From: Pseudarthrobacter sulfonivorans
GTDB lineage: Bacteria > Actinomycetota > Actinomycetes > Actinomycetales > Micrococcaceae
Assembly (NCBI RefSeq): GCF_024391045.1
Contig: NZ_JANFCZ010000002.1
Coordinates: 186,001 to 250,000 of the forward strand
Direction: 5' to 3'
Length of the DNA stretch: 64,000 nucleotides
Shown here one piece after another: positions 1 through 7,888 of the stretch. A program made the position numbers and the translations under genes. Each line of letters begins with the position of its first letter. The first letter of the stretch is position 1. The notes beneath the pieces were generated by a model that was not told the DNA's origin, did not search any database, and worked only from the letters and a program-made list of their open reading frames with translations.

Positions 1-135
1 GACCGTGAACCGTATGAGTATCCGCAGCTGAAGATCACCCGGAAGCCGGCGTCGATCTTCGACTACACACTGGACGACTTCGAAGTGGTGGGCTATCAGC
101 ACCACCCCACGATTAAGGCCCCGATTGCCGTATGA
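1..135 (+). CDS. thyA: Thymidylate synthase, C-terminal end (partial)
   Basis: Only the last 44 codons are in the window; the frame is open from base 1 and stops with TGA at 133-135. The encoded tail contains [16 protein letters not shown] and ends [11 protein letters not shown], which matches the conserved C-terminus of bacterial ThyA, including the terminal hydrophobic APIAV-type residues that close over the dUMP/folate site. ThyA makes dTMP from dUMP and leaves dihydrofolate. The next gene, folA, begins inside the stop codon (ATGA overlap), so the two are translationally coupled and form the classical thymidylate cycle pair. The 5' part is cut by the window edge. Confidence 0.93.
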   Translation, partial: DREPYEYPQLKITRKPASIFDYTLDDFEVVGYQHHPTIKAPIAV

Positions 136-716
136 GCACCGAGAATACTGCAGACCCGCAGTCCTTCACTGAGCAGCTTGCCGATACCGTGACCGGCGTC
201 GGCCTCGTCTGGGCGCAGACTTCCGGTGGCGTGATCGGCAAGGACGGCGACATGCCGTGGGACCTGCCCGAAGACATGAAGCACTTCACCCGGCTGACCG
301 TGGGGCACCCGGTGATCATGGGCCGCAAGACGTGGCTGTCCTTTCCGGAGAAGTACCGGCCGCTGCCTGGCCGCACCAATATTGTGGTGACCAGGCAGAA
401 GACCTGGGCGGATTCGCCCGAGGCGGAGGGCGCCGTCGTGGTTCCCTCCCTGGATGACGCGCTCCTCGAGTCCCAGTTCGTCGACGGCGGCGAAACAGTC
501 TGGATCCTGGGCGGCGGCGAAGTGTTCCGCCAGTCCACGGACCTGGCCAACGTCGCCGTGGTCACCACCATCGATGTGGAGGCCGACGGCGACACCTACG
601 CTCCCGAACTCGACGAAACGTGGGAGGCGGCCGCCGCTGTCCCGCCGGACGGGTGGCTGACGGCCGCGAACGGGACACGCTACAGGTTTACCAAATGGGT
701 TAGGACGCAGGGCTGA
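132..716 (+). CDS. folA: Dihydrofolate reductase
   Basis: This 194-residue protein reduces dihydrofolate to tetrahydrofolate with NADPH in the cytoplasm. Seen: the DHFR start [20 protein letters not shown] (residues 23-42), then [10 protein letters not shown] with the probable catalytic acid Asp48, the GRKTW NADPH-site motif (64-68) and WILGGGEVF (124-132). It carries about 20 extra N-terminal residues relative to the 160-residue enterobacterial enzyme. An alternative start further in would remove these, but the ATG at 132 overlaps the thyA stop (ATGA), a coupling that supports it. The neighbour ThyA produces its substrate. I see nothing damaged. Confidence 0.95.
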   Translation: MSTENTADPQSFTEQLADTVTGVGLVWAQTSGGVIGKDGDMPWDLPEDMKHFTRLTVGHPVIMGRKTWLSFPEKYRPLPGRTNIVVTRQKTWADSPEAEGAVVVPSLDDALLESQFVDGGETVWILGGGEVFRQSTDLANVAVVTTIDVEADGDTYAPELDETWEAAAAVPPDGWLTAANGTRYRFTKWVRTQG

Positions 717-717
717 G

Positions 718-936
718 ATGTTGAAGAAACCGGAAACACTGTTTGTGCTGGGCTACATGCTCCTGCCGTTGCTCGCACTGCTCTCCGCCATTGTGGGCCT
801 GACCATGATCCTGGGCGGCAACAAAATCGCCGGCGCCATCGTGCTGGTGATCGTGACCCAGGTCTTCGCGTTCGGCGCCGTTTTTGCGCTCCGGGCCCGG
901 AAGGCTGCCGTGCTGGAGGAAAACAACCGCAGCTGA
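718..936 (+). CDS. Small two-TM membrane protein of unknown function
   Basis: A 72-residue protein that starts one base after the folA stop, so it is probably in the thyA-folA operon. It has two hydrophobic segments, roughly residues 9-32 and 37-58, the second followed by a basic stretch (RARKAAV) and a polar tail, suggesting a small inner-membrane hairpin with the C-terminus inside. No catalytic motif is visible. I do not recognise a function. Conservation of this gene next to folA/asd in related genomes would support it being real; its tight spacing and actinobacterial codon pattern are the evidence here. Confidence 0.75.
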   Translation: MLKKPETLFVLGYMLLPLLALLSAIVGLTMILGGNKIAGAIVLVIVTQVFAFGAVFALRARKAAVLEENNRS

Positions 937-1016
937 CGTCCCCGGTCCGCCGTCGCACGCTCCGGCCGTGACGTAACCGACTGCGGAGTGCCGGTTCCGA
1001 AGTCTAAACTGTACGA

Positions 1017-2147
1017 ATGACTACAGCAGCTACCCCCTCCGTCGGCCTGGTCGGATGGCGCGGCATGGTCGGCTCCGTCCTCATGCAGCGCATGCAGGAC
1101 GAAGGCGACTTCGCCAACATCAACCCGGTGTTCTTCTCCACTTCCAACGCGGGAGGTGCCGCGCCCTCCTTTGCTGAAGGCGCAGGCACGCTCGAGGACG
1201 CGTTCGACGTCGACGCCCTGGCGAAGCTGCCCATTATTGTCACCGCGCAGGGCGGGGATTACACCAAGCGGGTGCACACCGAGCTGCGCGGCCGGGGCTG
1301 GGACGGCCTGTGGATCGACGCCGCGTCCACCCTGCGGATGAACGACGACTCCATCATCGTGCTGGACCCGATCAACCGCGACGTCATCGACAAGGGCCTG
1401 GTCAACGGCACCAAGGACTTCATCGGCGGCAACTGCACCGTGTCCTGCATGCTCATGGGCCTGGGCGGCCTGTTCAAGAACGGCCTCGTCGAATGGGGCA
1501 CGTCCATGACCTACCAGGCAGCCTCCGGCGGCGGCGCCCGGCACATGCGTGAGCTGCTCAGCCAGTTTGGCACGCTCAACGCCGAGGTCAGCTCGGAACT
1601 GGACGACCCGGCGTCGGCCATCCTCGAAATCGACCGCAAGGTCCTGGCGCACCAGCGCACCGACATCGACGCCACCCAGTTCGGCGTGCCGCTGGCCGGT
1701 TCGCTGATTCCCTGGATCGACGCGGACCTGGGCAACGGCCAGTCCAAGGAAGAGTGGAAGGCCGGGGTGGAGACCAACAAGATCCTGGGCACCTCGGACG
1801 AGAACCGGATCATCATGGACGGCCTCTGCATCCGGATCGGCGCCATGCGGTCCCACTCCCAGGCGCTGACGCTCAAGCTGCGCGAAGACCTGTCCGTGGC
1901 CGAGGTCGAGAGCCTCCTGGCCGCTGACAACGAGTGGGCCAAGGTCATCCCCAACACCAAGGAAGACTCCATGGCCGGCCTGACGCCCGTGGCCGCGTCC
2001 GGCACGCTGGAGATTCCTGTGGGCCGCATCCGGAAGATGGAAATGGGTCCGGAGTATATCAGCGCGTTCACCGTGGGCGACCAGCTGCTCTGGGGTGCCG
2101 CCGAGCCGCTGCGCCGAATGCTCAACATCGCCACAGGGAACCTGTAA
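1017..2147 (+). CDS. asd: Aspartate-semialdehyde dehydrogenase
   Basis: This 376-residue enzyme converts beta-aspartyl phosphate to aspartate semialdehyde, the branch-point step to lysine/diaminopimelate, threonine and methionine. Seen: the NADP-binding start [19 protein letters not shown] (8-26), the catalytic cysteine region [15 protein letters not shown] with Cys140, and [13 protein letters not shown] with the likely catalytic His. The [14 protein letters not shown] form places it in the longer proteobacterial-type Asd group (about 370 residues) rather than the shorter form many actinobacteria use. It has its own 80-base upstream gap after the small membrane gene. Downstream is palindromic repeat copy 1 (2174-2236), which may also terminate transcription. 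Confidence 0.95.
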   Translation: MTTAATPSVGLVGWRGMVGSVLMQRMQDEGDFANINPVFFSTSNAGGAAPSFAEGAGTLEDAFDVDALAKLPIIVTAQGGDYTKRVHTELRGRGWDGLWIDAASTLRMNDDSIIVLDPINRDVIDKGLVNGTKDFIGGNCTVSCMLMGLGGLFKNGLVEWGTSMTYQAASGGGARHMRELLSQFGTLNAEVSSELDDPASAILEIDRKVLAHQRTDIDATQFGVPLAGSLIPWIDADLGNGQSKEEWKAGVETNKILGTSDENRIIMDGLCIRIGAMRSHSQALTLKLREDLSVAEVESLLAADNEWAKVIPNTKEDSMAGLTPVAASGTLEIPVGRIRKMEMGPEYISAFTVGDQLLWGAAEPLRRMLNIATGNL

Positions 2148-2168
2148 CTCCCAGCCGCTCCCCCGTAC

Positions 2169-2241
2169 AACAGCAACGCGGGGTCACTTAGCGCTCAATC
2201 CGGCGCTCCGGAGGCACCTTAAGTGACCCCGCGTTGCTGTT
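2169..2241. repeat. Palindromic element PE1, copy 1
   Basis: Perfect 22-bp inverted repeat (2169-2190 and 2220-2241). The core arms are CAACGCGGGGTCACTT (2174-2189) and its complement (2221-2236), separated by exactly 31 nt. The same core arms and 31-nt spacing recur at 31625, 32669, 34806 and 46570. It sits in the gap between convergent asd and the winged-helix gene, with no T-tract. Confidence 0.9.
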
Positions 2242-2246
2242 AATGG

Positions 2247-3347
2247 TCAGGTGTTGAGGAACGCGAGGTGCTGCCCGGTGGCCTTGGCGAACGCTGCCTG
2301 CGCACCGGCACCGAGGGGCCTGGCTTCGTCGAAGAGTTCAGGCACGACGGCGGCGCTCGGGCCGGTGCCCGCGCGCGCCCAGGTGCCGATCACTTCTCCC
2401 CCGGCCACGACGGTCTTCTTGAACACGCCGTTGCCGCCCGGGACGATCTTGTTGGCATTCTCCGGCGCCAGGACAAGGCTCCGGTCCTGGTAGCCGAGCA
2501 GGAACTCGTCGAAGCCGGGCAGCAGGAGCACGGACCGCTGGCCGGGCACGCCGTCGTCGAGCAGCGCCGCTATCTCCGGCGACATCCAGTAGGTATCCCC
2601 GCCAAACTCAAGCTGCACCAAGTGCACGCTGACCTGGTTCAGGGCGGCCCGTACCTCCGGCAGGGGAAGCTGCGTCCACCAGGCAAAATCGCGGACCGTG
2701 GCCGGCCCGTGGCTCCGGAAATAGCGCAGCACAAACTCCGCGATGGCCTCCTGCCGCTCAAGGGCCCGCGACTCCGTGATCCATTCGTCAAAGGCCACCA
2801 GGAGTTGCTGGTTTCCCGCGAGCGGACCCTGGACCAGCCACGCATGCCGGCAGAGCGAGCCCAGGATGTGCATCCCCCGCTGGCCCGTGGTGGGCTGCCC
2901 CGCGGCCTCAAAGATGGCAAAGAGTTCGTTGCGGCTGACTGAACCGCCGCCGGCCACATGTTCCAACGCCACGTCGCGGCACTTCTCGATATCCGCCCAC
3001 GTGATGTCCAGTTCCCGGTGCCTGCCGGCGACCACGCGGTGAAGACGTTCCGCTGTGAGGCCCAGCATCCACCACAGGTCCTCCGGCGCCACCAGGTGCA
3101 GGGTTCCGCGCATCGGCCAGGAGCGGACTATTTCCCCAGTTTCCAGCGCCGCCCGGACGTCCGACAGCCCGGCCCCGGGAACCCGGAGGCCGACGGCATG
3201 CAGTGCCGCCTGCAGGTCCTGCGCCTGGGTGGCCGTCATCCAGCGGACCGCCCCGGCAACTGAACCCGGCCGTCCGGGCCCGAGCAGACCCTGCGCGGCC
3301 AGCCGGAGCCTTCCCATGGTCCTGCGGCTTACCCGGTTCGCTGCCAT
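2247..3347 (-). CDS. Winged-helix DNA-binding protein (HTH_42/AlkX-type)
   Basis: A 366-residue soluble protein of the actinobacterial winged-helix family (HTH_42, also called AlkX or YcaQ-like), some members of which bind or repair DNA. Seen: VAGAVRWMTATQAQDLQAAL near the N-terminus, the family signature EIVRSWPMRGTLHLVAPEDLWWMLGL (about residues 72-97), SHGPATVRDFAWWTQLPL in the middle (a second winged helix), and LLPGFDEFLLGYQDRS followed by GVFKKTVVAGGEVIGTW near the end. Those are the conserved family blocks. Substrate or target is not evident. It is convergent with asd and lies just downstream of murB on the same strand (30-bp gap). Confidence 0.85.
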   Translation of the reverse strand: MAANRVSRRTMGRLRLAAQGLLGPGRPGSVAGAVRWMTATQAQDLQAALHAVGLRVPGAGLSDVRAALETGEIVRSWPMRGTLHLVAPEDLWWMLGLTAERLHRVVAGRHRELDITWADIEKCRDVALEHVAGGGSVSRNELFAIFEAAGQPTTGQRGMHILGSLCRHAWLVQGPLAGNQQLLVAFDEWITESRALERQEAIAEFVLRYFRSHGPATVRDFAWWTQLPLPEVRAALNQVSVHLVQLEFGGDTYWMSPEIAALLDDGVPGQRSVLLLPGFDEFLLGYQDRSLVLAPENANKIVPGGNGVFKKTVVAGGEVIGTWARAGTGPSAAVVPELFDEARPLGAGAQAAFAKATGQHLAFLNT

Positions 3348-3377
3348 GCCCCCATCCTAGATGCCGGCCCAGGTCTC

Positions 3378-4445
3378 CTAAAGTGTCAGCCCGATCAGCA
3401 ACGGTTCCGGGTGCAGCTCAATGCCAAAGCGTTCGACGACGCCGTCCCGCACCTCGCGTGCGATCGCCAGGATGTCCTTGGCACTGGCTGCGCCGCGGTT
3501 GGTAATGGCCAGCGTGTGCTTGGTGGACAGGGACGCCCGCCCGCCGGAGGCGCTGTCCGGTTCCAGGCCGTAGCCCTTGCCGAACCCGGCCTGGTCGATC
3601 AGCCAGGCTGCGGAGAGCTTGACCATCCCGTCAACGCCGGCAGGATACTGCGGTGCCGACTCCGGCAGGCCGGCTGCCACGTCCACGGGCACCACCGGGT
3701 TGGTGAAGAAGGAGCCGGTGGAATACGTGTCCCGGTCTGCCGGGTCCAGCACCATGCCTTTGGACGCCCGCAGGCGGAGCACTTCACGCCGGACATCGTT
3801 GGCATAGGCACGCTTGCCGGGTTCAACTCCCAAGGCGCGGGCCAGTTCGGCGTAGCGGATGGGTGCACTCATCCGGCCGATGGGCAGCTGGAACTCCACG
3901 GTCAGCACCACGTAGCGCGGCGAGCCGTCCACCGTGGCCTGCTTCAGGATGGAGTCGCGGTACCCGAACTTCAGTTCAGAGCTGCTGAACGTCTGCACCG
4001 CGTTCCGGGTCCGGTCCCAGGTGCGGACCGCAGCGATGGTCTGTGAAACGTCCGAGCCGTAGGCGCCAACGTTCTGCACGGGAGTGGCACCGGTGGCGCC
4101 GGGAATGCCGGAGAGCGCCTCAATGCCCGACCAGGCGTGCAGCACGGCGTGTTCCACCAGGGCGTCCCAGTTGTGGCCGGCCTGGACCACCACGGCCACG
4201 CCGCCGCAGGAGTCCTCAGCGTTGACGGCGAACCCCTCCGAGGCAATCCTGACCACCGTGCCGGGGAACCCGTCGTCGGAAATCAGGAGGTTGGAGCCGC
4301 CCCCGATGATCAGGAGCGGCTCCCCCGCGGCGTCGGCCGAGCGGACGGCGTCGATGATCTCCGCCTCGGTCCGGGCTTCAACATACTTGCCGGCGGGACC
4401 CCCGACGGCGGCTGTGGTCAGGTGCGAGAGCAGGGTGGAAGTCAC
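3378..4445 (-). CDS. murB: UDP-N-acetylenolpyruvoylglucosamine reductase
   Basis: This 355-residue FAD enzyme reduces UDP-GlcNAc-enolpyruvate to UDP-MurNAc, the second committed step of peptidoglycan precursor synthesis. Seen: the FAD-binding LLIIGGGSNLLISDDGFPG (about 45-62), GIPGATGATPVQNVGAYG (about 115-132), the active-site serine in YSTGSFFTNPVVP, and the terminal catalytic Glu in GIELHPEPLLIG. Length fits the longer actinobacterial MurB. It follows the two MaoC-like genes on the same strand, an arrangement recalling the had genes of other actinobacteria. The 61-bp gap upstream carries three 10-bp direct repeats (see 4469-4498). Confidence 0.95.
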   Translation of the reverse strand: MTSTLLSHLTTAAVGGPAGKYVEARTEAEIIDAVRSADAAGEPLLIIGGGSNLLISDDGFPGTVVRIASEGFAVNAEDSCGGVAVVVQAGHNWDALVEHAVLHAWSGIEALSGIPGATGATPVQNVGAYGSDVSQTIAAVRTWDRTRNAVQTFSSSELKFGYRDSILKQATVDGSPRYVVLTVEFQLPIGRMSAPIRYAELARALGVEPGKRAYANDVRREVLRLRASKGMVLDPADRDTYSTGSFFTNPVVPVDVAAGLPESAPQYPAGVDGMVKLSAAWLIDQAGFGKGYGLEPDSASGGRASLSTKHTLAITNRGAASAKDILAIAREVRDGVVERFGIELHPEPLLIGLTL

Positions 4446-4468
4446 CCATCCACAGTAGCGGGAAACCT

Positions 4469-4498
4469 AGGTCAACATAGGTAAACCCAGGTAAACCG
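4469..4498. repeat. Three tandem 10-bp direct repeats upstream of murB
   Basis: Units AGGTCAACAT, AGGTAAACCC and AGGTAAACCG run head to tail with a 10-bp period, i.e. one face of the helix, between the maoC stop and the murB start. On the murB strand they read as GTTTACCT-type units. A regulator-binding array is the simplest reading; chance slippage is the alternative. Confidence 0.55.
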
Positions 4499-4506
4499 GG
4501 AACCGG

Positions 4507-4944
4507 TCAGGAGAGCCGGACGACGGCCTGCGCCTTCATCAGCACTTTCTGCCCGGCCGCGACGACGGTGAGGTCCACGCGCGCGGTGCCCGCATCGGCG
4601 TCGAGCTTTCCAATGGCGCCGCTCACCTCGATGGTGGCCCCGGGCTGGTCGGTTCCGGTGGTGTCCGTCACCAGGACCGGCTTGGTGAAGCGGGTCTGGA
4701 AGTCGACGACGGCGGCAGGGTCACCTGCCCAGTCGGTCACCAGCTGTACCGCGGCACCCATGGTGAACATGCCGTGGGCGATGACGCCGGGGAGTTCCAC
4801 GCCGGTGGCGAAGGCTTCGTTCCAGTGGATGGGGTTGAAGTCGCCGGAGGCGCCGGCGTACTTGACCAGGTCGGTGCGGGTGACCTCGATGGTGCGGCTG
4901 CCGATGTCCTGGCCGGCGCTGAGTTCGTGAAAGCTGGGGCTCAT
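4507..4944 (-). CDS. MaoC family (hotdog) dehydratase, HadB-like
   Basis: A 145-residue single hotdog-fold protein of the MaoC/(R)-specific enoyl hydratase type. Seen: the family active-site block KYAGASGDFNPIHWNEAFA (about 28-46), in which Asp and His of DFNPIHW are the hydratase catalytic pair, followed by the helix VIAHGMFTMGAAVQLVTDW. It is adjacent (2-bp gap) to the N-terminal-type MaoC gene at 4947; in mycobacteria paired genes of this kind (HadA/HadB) form the beta-hydroxyacyl-ACP dehydratase of fatty acid synthesis. That role is inferred from pairing; the organism's fatty-acid system is not visible here. Confidence 0.85.
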   Translation of the reverse strand: MSPSFHELSAGQDIGSRTIEVTRTDLVKYAGASGDFNPIHWNEAFATGVELPGVIAHGMFTMGAAVQLVTDWAGDPAAVVDFQTRFTKPVLVTDTTGTDQPGATIEVSGAIGKLDADAGTARVDLTVVAAGQKVLMKAQAVVRLS

Positions 4945-4946
4945 GG

Positions 4947-5414
4947 TTACTGTCCCTCTCCGCGGACGAGGATGGATGAGGTGGTGGTGGCGACGGCCTC
5001 GCGCGAATCGGCTCCGCCGTCGGCCAGGGCGAAGATCTCGGCGCGTGTGGTGATCATGGCGCCGCCGCCCATGGCACGTACGCCGTCGACGTGCAGTTCC
5101 GCCACGAGCCTGTCACCGGCGAAAATCGGGCGGTGGTGGATGAACCGCTGGTCGGCGTGGACCACGCGTGTGAAGTCGATGCCGGCCTCCGGGTCCTCGA
5201 TCAGCTGCGCATCGGCACGCTGGGCGATGATGATGGCGAACGTGGGCGGCGCAACGAGGTCCGTGTGGCCCAGGGCCTTGGCGGCCTCGACGTCGAAGTG
5301 GGCTGGGTGCGTTGCCTTGACGGCGCGGGCGAACTCGCGGATTTTCTCGCGGCCGACGTCGTACACCTCTGCGGCAGGGTAGCTGCGGCCCTGCAGGTCC
5401 GGATTGATAGTCAT
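4947..5414 (-). CDS. MaoC-like dehydratase, N-terminal type (HadA-like)
   Basis: A 155-residue hotdog protein corresponding to the non-catalytic MaoC_dehydrat_N subunit. Seen: REKIREFARAVKATHPAHFDVEAAKALGHTDLVAPPTFA, typical of this subunit, in which the start of the fold is retained but the D-x4-H pair is lacking; then QRFIHHRPIFAGDRLVAELHVDGVRAMGGG. It is the first gene of the HadA-HadB-murB run (coupled to 4507-4944 by a 2-bp gap), so the two proteins probably form one heterodimeric hydratase. Start is ATG; the intergenic region to the divergent arsR-like gene is 113 bp. Confidence 0.85.
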   Translation of the reverse strand: MTINPDLQGRSYPAAEVYDVGREKIREFARAVKATHPAHFDVEAAKALGHTDLVAPPTFAIIIAQRADAQLIEDPEAGIDFTRVVHADQRFIHHRPIFAGDRLVAELHVDGVRAMGGGAMITTRAEIFALADGGADSREAVATTTSSILVRGEGQ

Positions 5415-5469
5415 GGCCTCAAGCCTATCGTTCCGGGAAGCACCCGCAGGGGTCGTGCGCCGCAGTGAT

Positions 5470-5485
5470 ATGATGAATTCATCAT
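5470..5485. promoter_or_regulatory. 16-bp perfect palindrome, candidate ArsR-family operator
   Basis: ATGATGAATTCATCAT is its own reverse complement. It overlaps a plausible -10 hexamer TATGAT (5469-5474) about 43 bp upstream of the ArsR-type start at 5528. Position and symmetry fit autorepression of the arsR-sulP unit; the gap is divergent, so the hotdog genes could also be affected. Confidence 0.7.
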
Positions 5486-5527
5486 TCCATCAAGTGACCT
5501 GTTCCAAGGTCATGGAGGAGAGGTCCC

Positions 5528-5908
5528 ATGTTGTCTCCCGCCCAGGCTCCGCTGTACGAGATCAAGGCCAACCTGTTCAAGGCGCTGGCCCACCCTGCCA
5601 GGATCCGGATCCTTGAGCTCCTCGCCGCCGCCCCGGACAACGCCGCGGCCGTGAGCTACCTGCTGGCCGAAACCGGGCTGGAGGCCTCGCATCTTTCCCA
5701 GCATCTGGCCACGCTGCGCCGGCACAAGGTGGTGACGTCGGTGCGGAGCGCCAATGCGGTGACCTACCGACTGGCCCACCCGGGTATTTCGCAACTGCTG
5801 GCCATCGCCCGCACATTCCTGCTGGACAGCCTCGCCGACTCCAACGAACAGCTCCGGCTGGCACAGCAACTCCCGGCAGGGCACTTGTCCGCGGAGTCAG
5901 CCTCGTGA
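5528..5908 (+). CDS. ArsR/SmtB-type transcriptional repressor
   Basis: A 126-residue winged-helix regulator. Seen: LFKALAHPARIRILELLAAAP (about 17-37), the classic ArsR start, then the recognition helix region EASHLSQHLATLRRHKVVTSVR and wing SANAVTYRLAHPGI. No cysteine is present in the recognition helix (the ELCVCDL-type metal motif is replaced by AVSYLLAETGLEASHLS), so sensing through a classical As/Cd cysteine site is unlikely. Its stop overlaps the GTG start of the SulP transporter gene by 4 bp, so the two are co-translated; the pair is known in actinobacteria as regulator plus sulfate/bicarbonate-type carrier. The palindrome at 5470-5485 is the likely operator. Confidence 0.9.
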   Translation: MLSPAQAPLYEIKANLFKALAHPARIRILELLAAAPDNAAAVSYLLAETGLEASHLSQHLATLRRHKVVTSVRSANAVTYRLAHPGISQLLAIARTFLLDSLADSNEQLRLAQQLPAGHLSAESAS

Positions 5909-7581
5909 GCACCCAACTGCGCCCGGGTTCGACGGGTCTCACACGCTTCCTGCCGTCCCGCGCGGACTATGCCGGTCTCCGGCAGTCGTGGCGGACGGAC
6001 GTGCTGGCCGGGATCACGGTGGGCATCGTGGCGTTGCCGCTGGCGCTGGCGTTCGGGGTCAGCTCCGGGGTGGGCGCCGAGGCGGGACTCATCACGGCGA
6101 TCGTGGCCGGGCTGGTTGCCGCCGTCATGGGCGGCTCCCATGTCCAGGTCTCAGGACCCACCGGCGCCATGGTGGTGGTCCTGGCTCCGGTGGTGGCAGT
6201 GCACGGCACGGGAAGCGTCGCACTGGTGTCCGTGATGGCCGGCCTGATGGTCTGCGTCCTTGGCTTCAGCGGCCTGGGGAAGGCAGTGGCCTTCATTCCG
6301 TGGCCGGTGGTGGAAGGCTTCACCCTGGGCATCGCGGCCATCATCTTCCTCCAGCAGGTGCCCCTGGCCACAGGTACGGCGGGGACACCGGGCCACAACA
6401 CACTGGTGGCGGCCATCGAGGCAGCATCCGGAGCGGAGTCTCCCACGGTCCTGTTGACTCTGGCACTCGTGGCGGTGGTCGCCGTCGTCATGGTGGTGGT
6501 CCAGAAGTACTTCCGTGCATTGCCGGCGAGCCTGCTCGCGGTGCTCGTGGCGACGGCGGCTGCCGAACTTCTGCGGCTGGACGTGCCCCGGATCGGGGCG
6601 CTGCCACATTCCCTGCCCTCCCCCTCGCTGCCGGCCATGGACCCGGCGTCCATCGGCGCGTTGGCGATGCCCGCCGTCGCCATCGCAGCCCTGGCGGCTA
6701 TCGAATCCCTGCTGTCGGCCCGCGTGGCAGGCGGGATGGTTGGCCCGGACGGGACCCCCAGCGGGGCCTACAGCCCGGACCGGGAACTGACGGGACAGGG
6801 CCTGGCGTCCATCGCCGCCGGTTTGTTCGGCGGCATGCCTGCCACGGGAGCCATCGCGCGGACCGCCGTGAACGTGCGTTCGGGCGCGAAAACCCGGCTG
6901 TCCGCCGCCGTTCATGCCGTGGTGCTGCTGGGAATTGTGTATTTGGCTGCGGGGCTGGTGGGCACCATTCCGCTCGCGGCCCTGGGCGGGGTGCTCATGG
7001 TCACCGCGGCGCGGATGGTGTCACGGCGCACGGTGGCCGCGATCCTGCGTTCAACCCGCTCGGATGCGGCAGTTTTTGTCCTCACGGCAATCATCACCGT
7101 GGCGTTTGACCTGATCGTGGCGATCCAGATCGGCCTGGCCGCGGCGGCCCTCTTCACGCTGCGGAAGTTCGCGTCCCTGAGCAGTGTGCAGCGTGAAGGG
7201 ATTGCCGGGACGCCGTCCCCGGGGGATGAACATATTGCCGTCTTCCGGCTGGACGGGGCCATGTTCTTCGGCGCCGCGGAACGCATTCTCCAGGAGATCA
7301 GCCAGGTCAAGGACGTCCAGGTGGCCATCATCAGGCTCTCCCAGTTGCGGATGCTTGACGCCACGGGTGCGCACGCCCTTGTGGAGGTCATCTCCGCCTT
7401 GGAACTGCGCGGGATCACGGTGCTGCTGAAGGGAGTCCGGCCGGACCATCTTGCCTTGGTGACGAATGTGGGCGTGATCCGTTCGCTGCGTCACCACAAG
7501 CACCTGTTCGAGGACCTCCCGGCCGCCGTGGAACACGCCCGCAGCCATGTGCGCCGGAACGCGGCCGCGGCTACCGCTTAA
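5905..7581 (+). CDS. SulP family anion transporter with STAS domain
   Basis: A 558-residue inner-membrane carrier of the SulP/SLC26 group (sulfate, bicarbonate or other anions). Seen: the entry motif WRTDVLAGITVGIVALPLALAFGVSSGVG (about 29-57), multiple hydrophobic segments through residue 420, AIESLLSARVAGGM and GGMPATGAIARTAVNVRSGAKTR in the core, and a C-terminal STAS domain (about 440-545) with VQVAIIRLSQLRMLDATGAHALVEV. The GTG start overlaps the arsR-like stop (GTGA), so expression follows that regulator. Substrate cannot be read from sequence. Its 3' end overlaps the convergent small gene at 7571 by 11 bp. Confidence 0.92.
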   Translation: MSTQLRPGSTGLTRFLPSRADYAGLRQSWRTDVLAGITVGIVALPLALAFGVSSGVGAEAGLITAIVAGLVAAVMGGSHVQVSGPTGAMVVVLAPVVAVHGTGSVALVSVMAGLMVCVLGFSGLGKAVAFIPWPVVEGFTLGIAAIIFLQQVPLATGTAGTPGHNTLVAAIEAASGAESPTVLLTLALVAVVAVVMVVVQKYFRALPASLLAVLVATAAAELLRLDVPRIGALPHSLPSPSLPAMDPASIGALAMPAVAIAALAAIESLLSARVAGGMVGPDGTPSGAYSPDRELTGQGLASIAAGLFGGMPATGAIARTAVNVRSGAKTRLSAAVHAVVLLGIVYLAAGLVGTIPLAALGGVLMVTAARMVSRRTVAAILRSTRSDAAVFVLTAIITVAFDLIVAIQIGLAAAALFTLRKFASLSSVQREGIAGTPSPGDEHIAVFRLDGAMFFGAAERILQEISQVKDVQVAIIRLSQLRMLDATGAHALVEVISALELRGITVLLKGVRPDHLALVTNVGVIRSLRHHKHLFEDLPAAVEHARSHVRRNAAAATA

Positions 7582-7795
7582 GGTTCTTCCGGATGGTCTG
7601 GCCCCGGACCACGAGTCCCACGATGTGCAGGACCAGTCCCAGCCCGATGACCGGCAGCGAGGCGGTGGCCAGCCCCTGGTTTCCGGACGTGTTGCCGATC
7701 AGGTTCAGGATGATTCCGACGCCGATCAGCCCCATGGCACAGAAGACGGTGACCTTGTAGGCGGTGGGCGCGGTGTTCCAGAATTCGTTCAGCAC
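7571..7795 (-). CDS. Small two-TM membrane protein
   Basis: A 74-residue protein with two hydrophobic segments (about 13-33 and 45-63) joined by a polar GNTSGNQG loop and a basic C-terminal tail RGQTIRKNLKR, which predicts the tail inside. I recognise only general resemblance to short actinobacterial DUF3188-like membrane proteins. It is convergent with sulP, overlapping it by 11 bp, and stands alone on its strand. Function unknown. Confidence 0.7.
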   Translation of the reverse strand: MLNEFWNTAPTAYKVTVFCAMGLIGVGIILNLIGNTSGNQGLATASLPVIGLGLVLHIVGLVVRGQTIRKNLKR

Positions 7796-7826
7796 CGTGC
7801 CATTCTACCGAGCTAGGGGACAGACT

Positions 7827-7879
7827 TGAGGCCCGCTCCACGTGCCCCGCTGGTGCGGAACGGCGTAGCGCGGGCCTCA
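7827..7879. repeat. Long-loop inverted repeat downstream of the CitE-like gene
   Basis: TGAGGCCCGC (7827-7836) and its complement (7870-7879) with a 33-nt GC-rich loop. It lies ten bases beyond the 7889 stop on the minus strand. There is no T-run, so it may be an RNA end-structure or another dispersed palindrome rather than an ordinary terminator. Confidence 0.5.
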
Positions 7880-7888
7880 GGCACCTGG

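Noticed and set aside
2169..2241. PE1 copies as IS terminal inverted repeats
   Set aside because: No transposase gene lies between any pair, except the nuclease gene, and no target-site duplications are visible.
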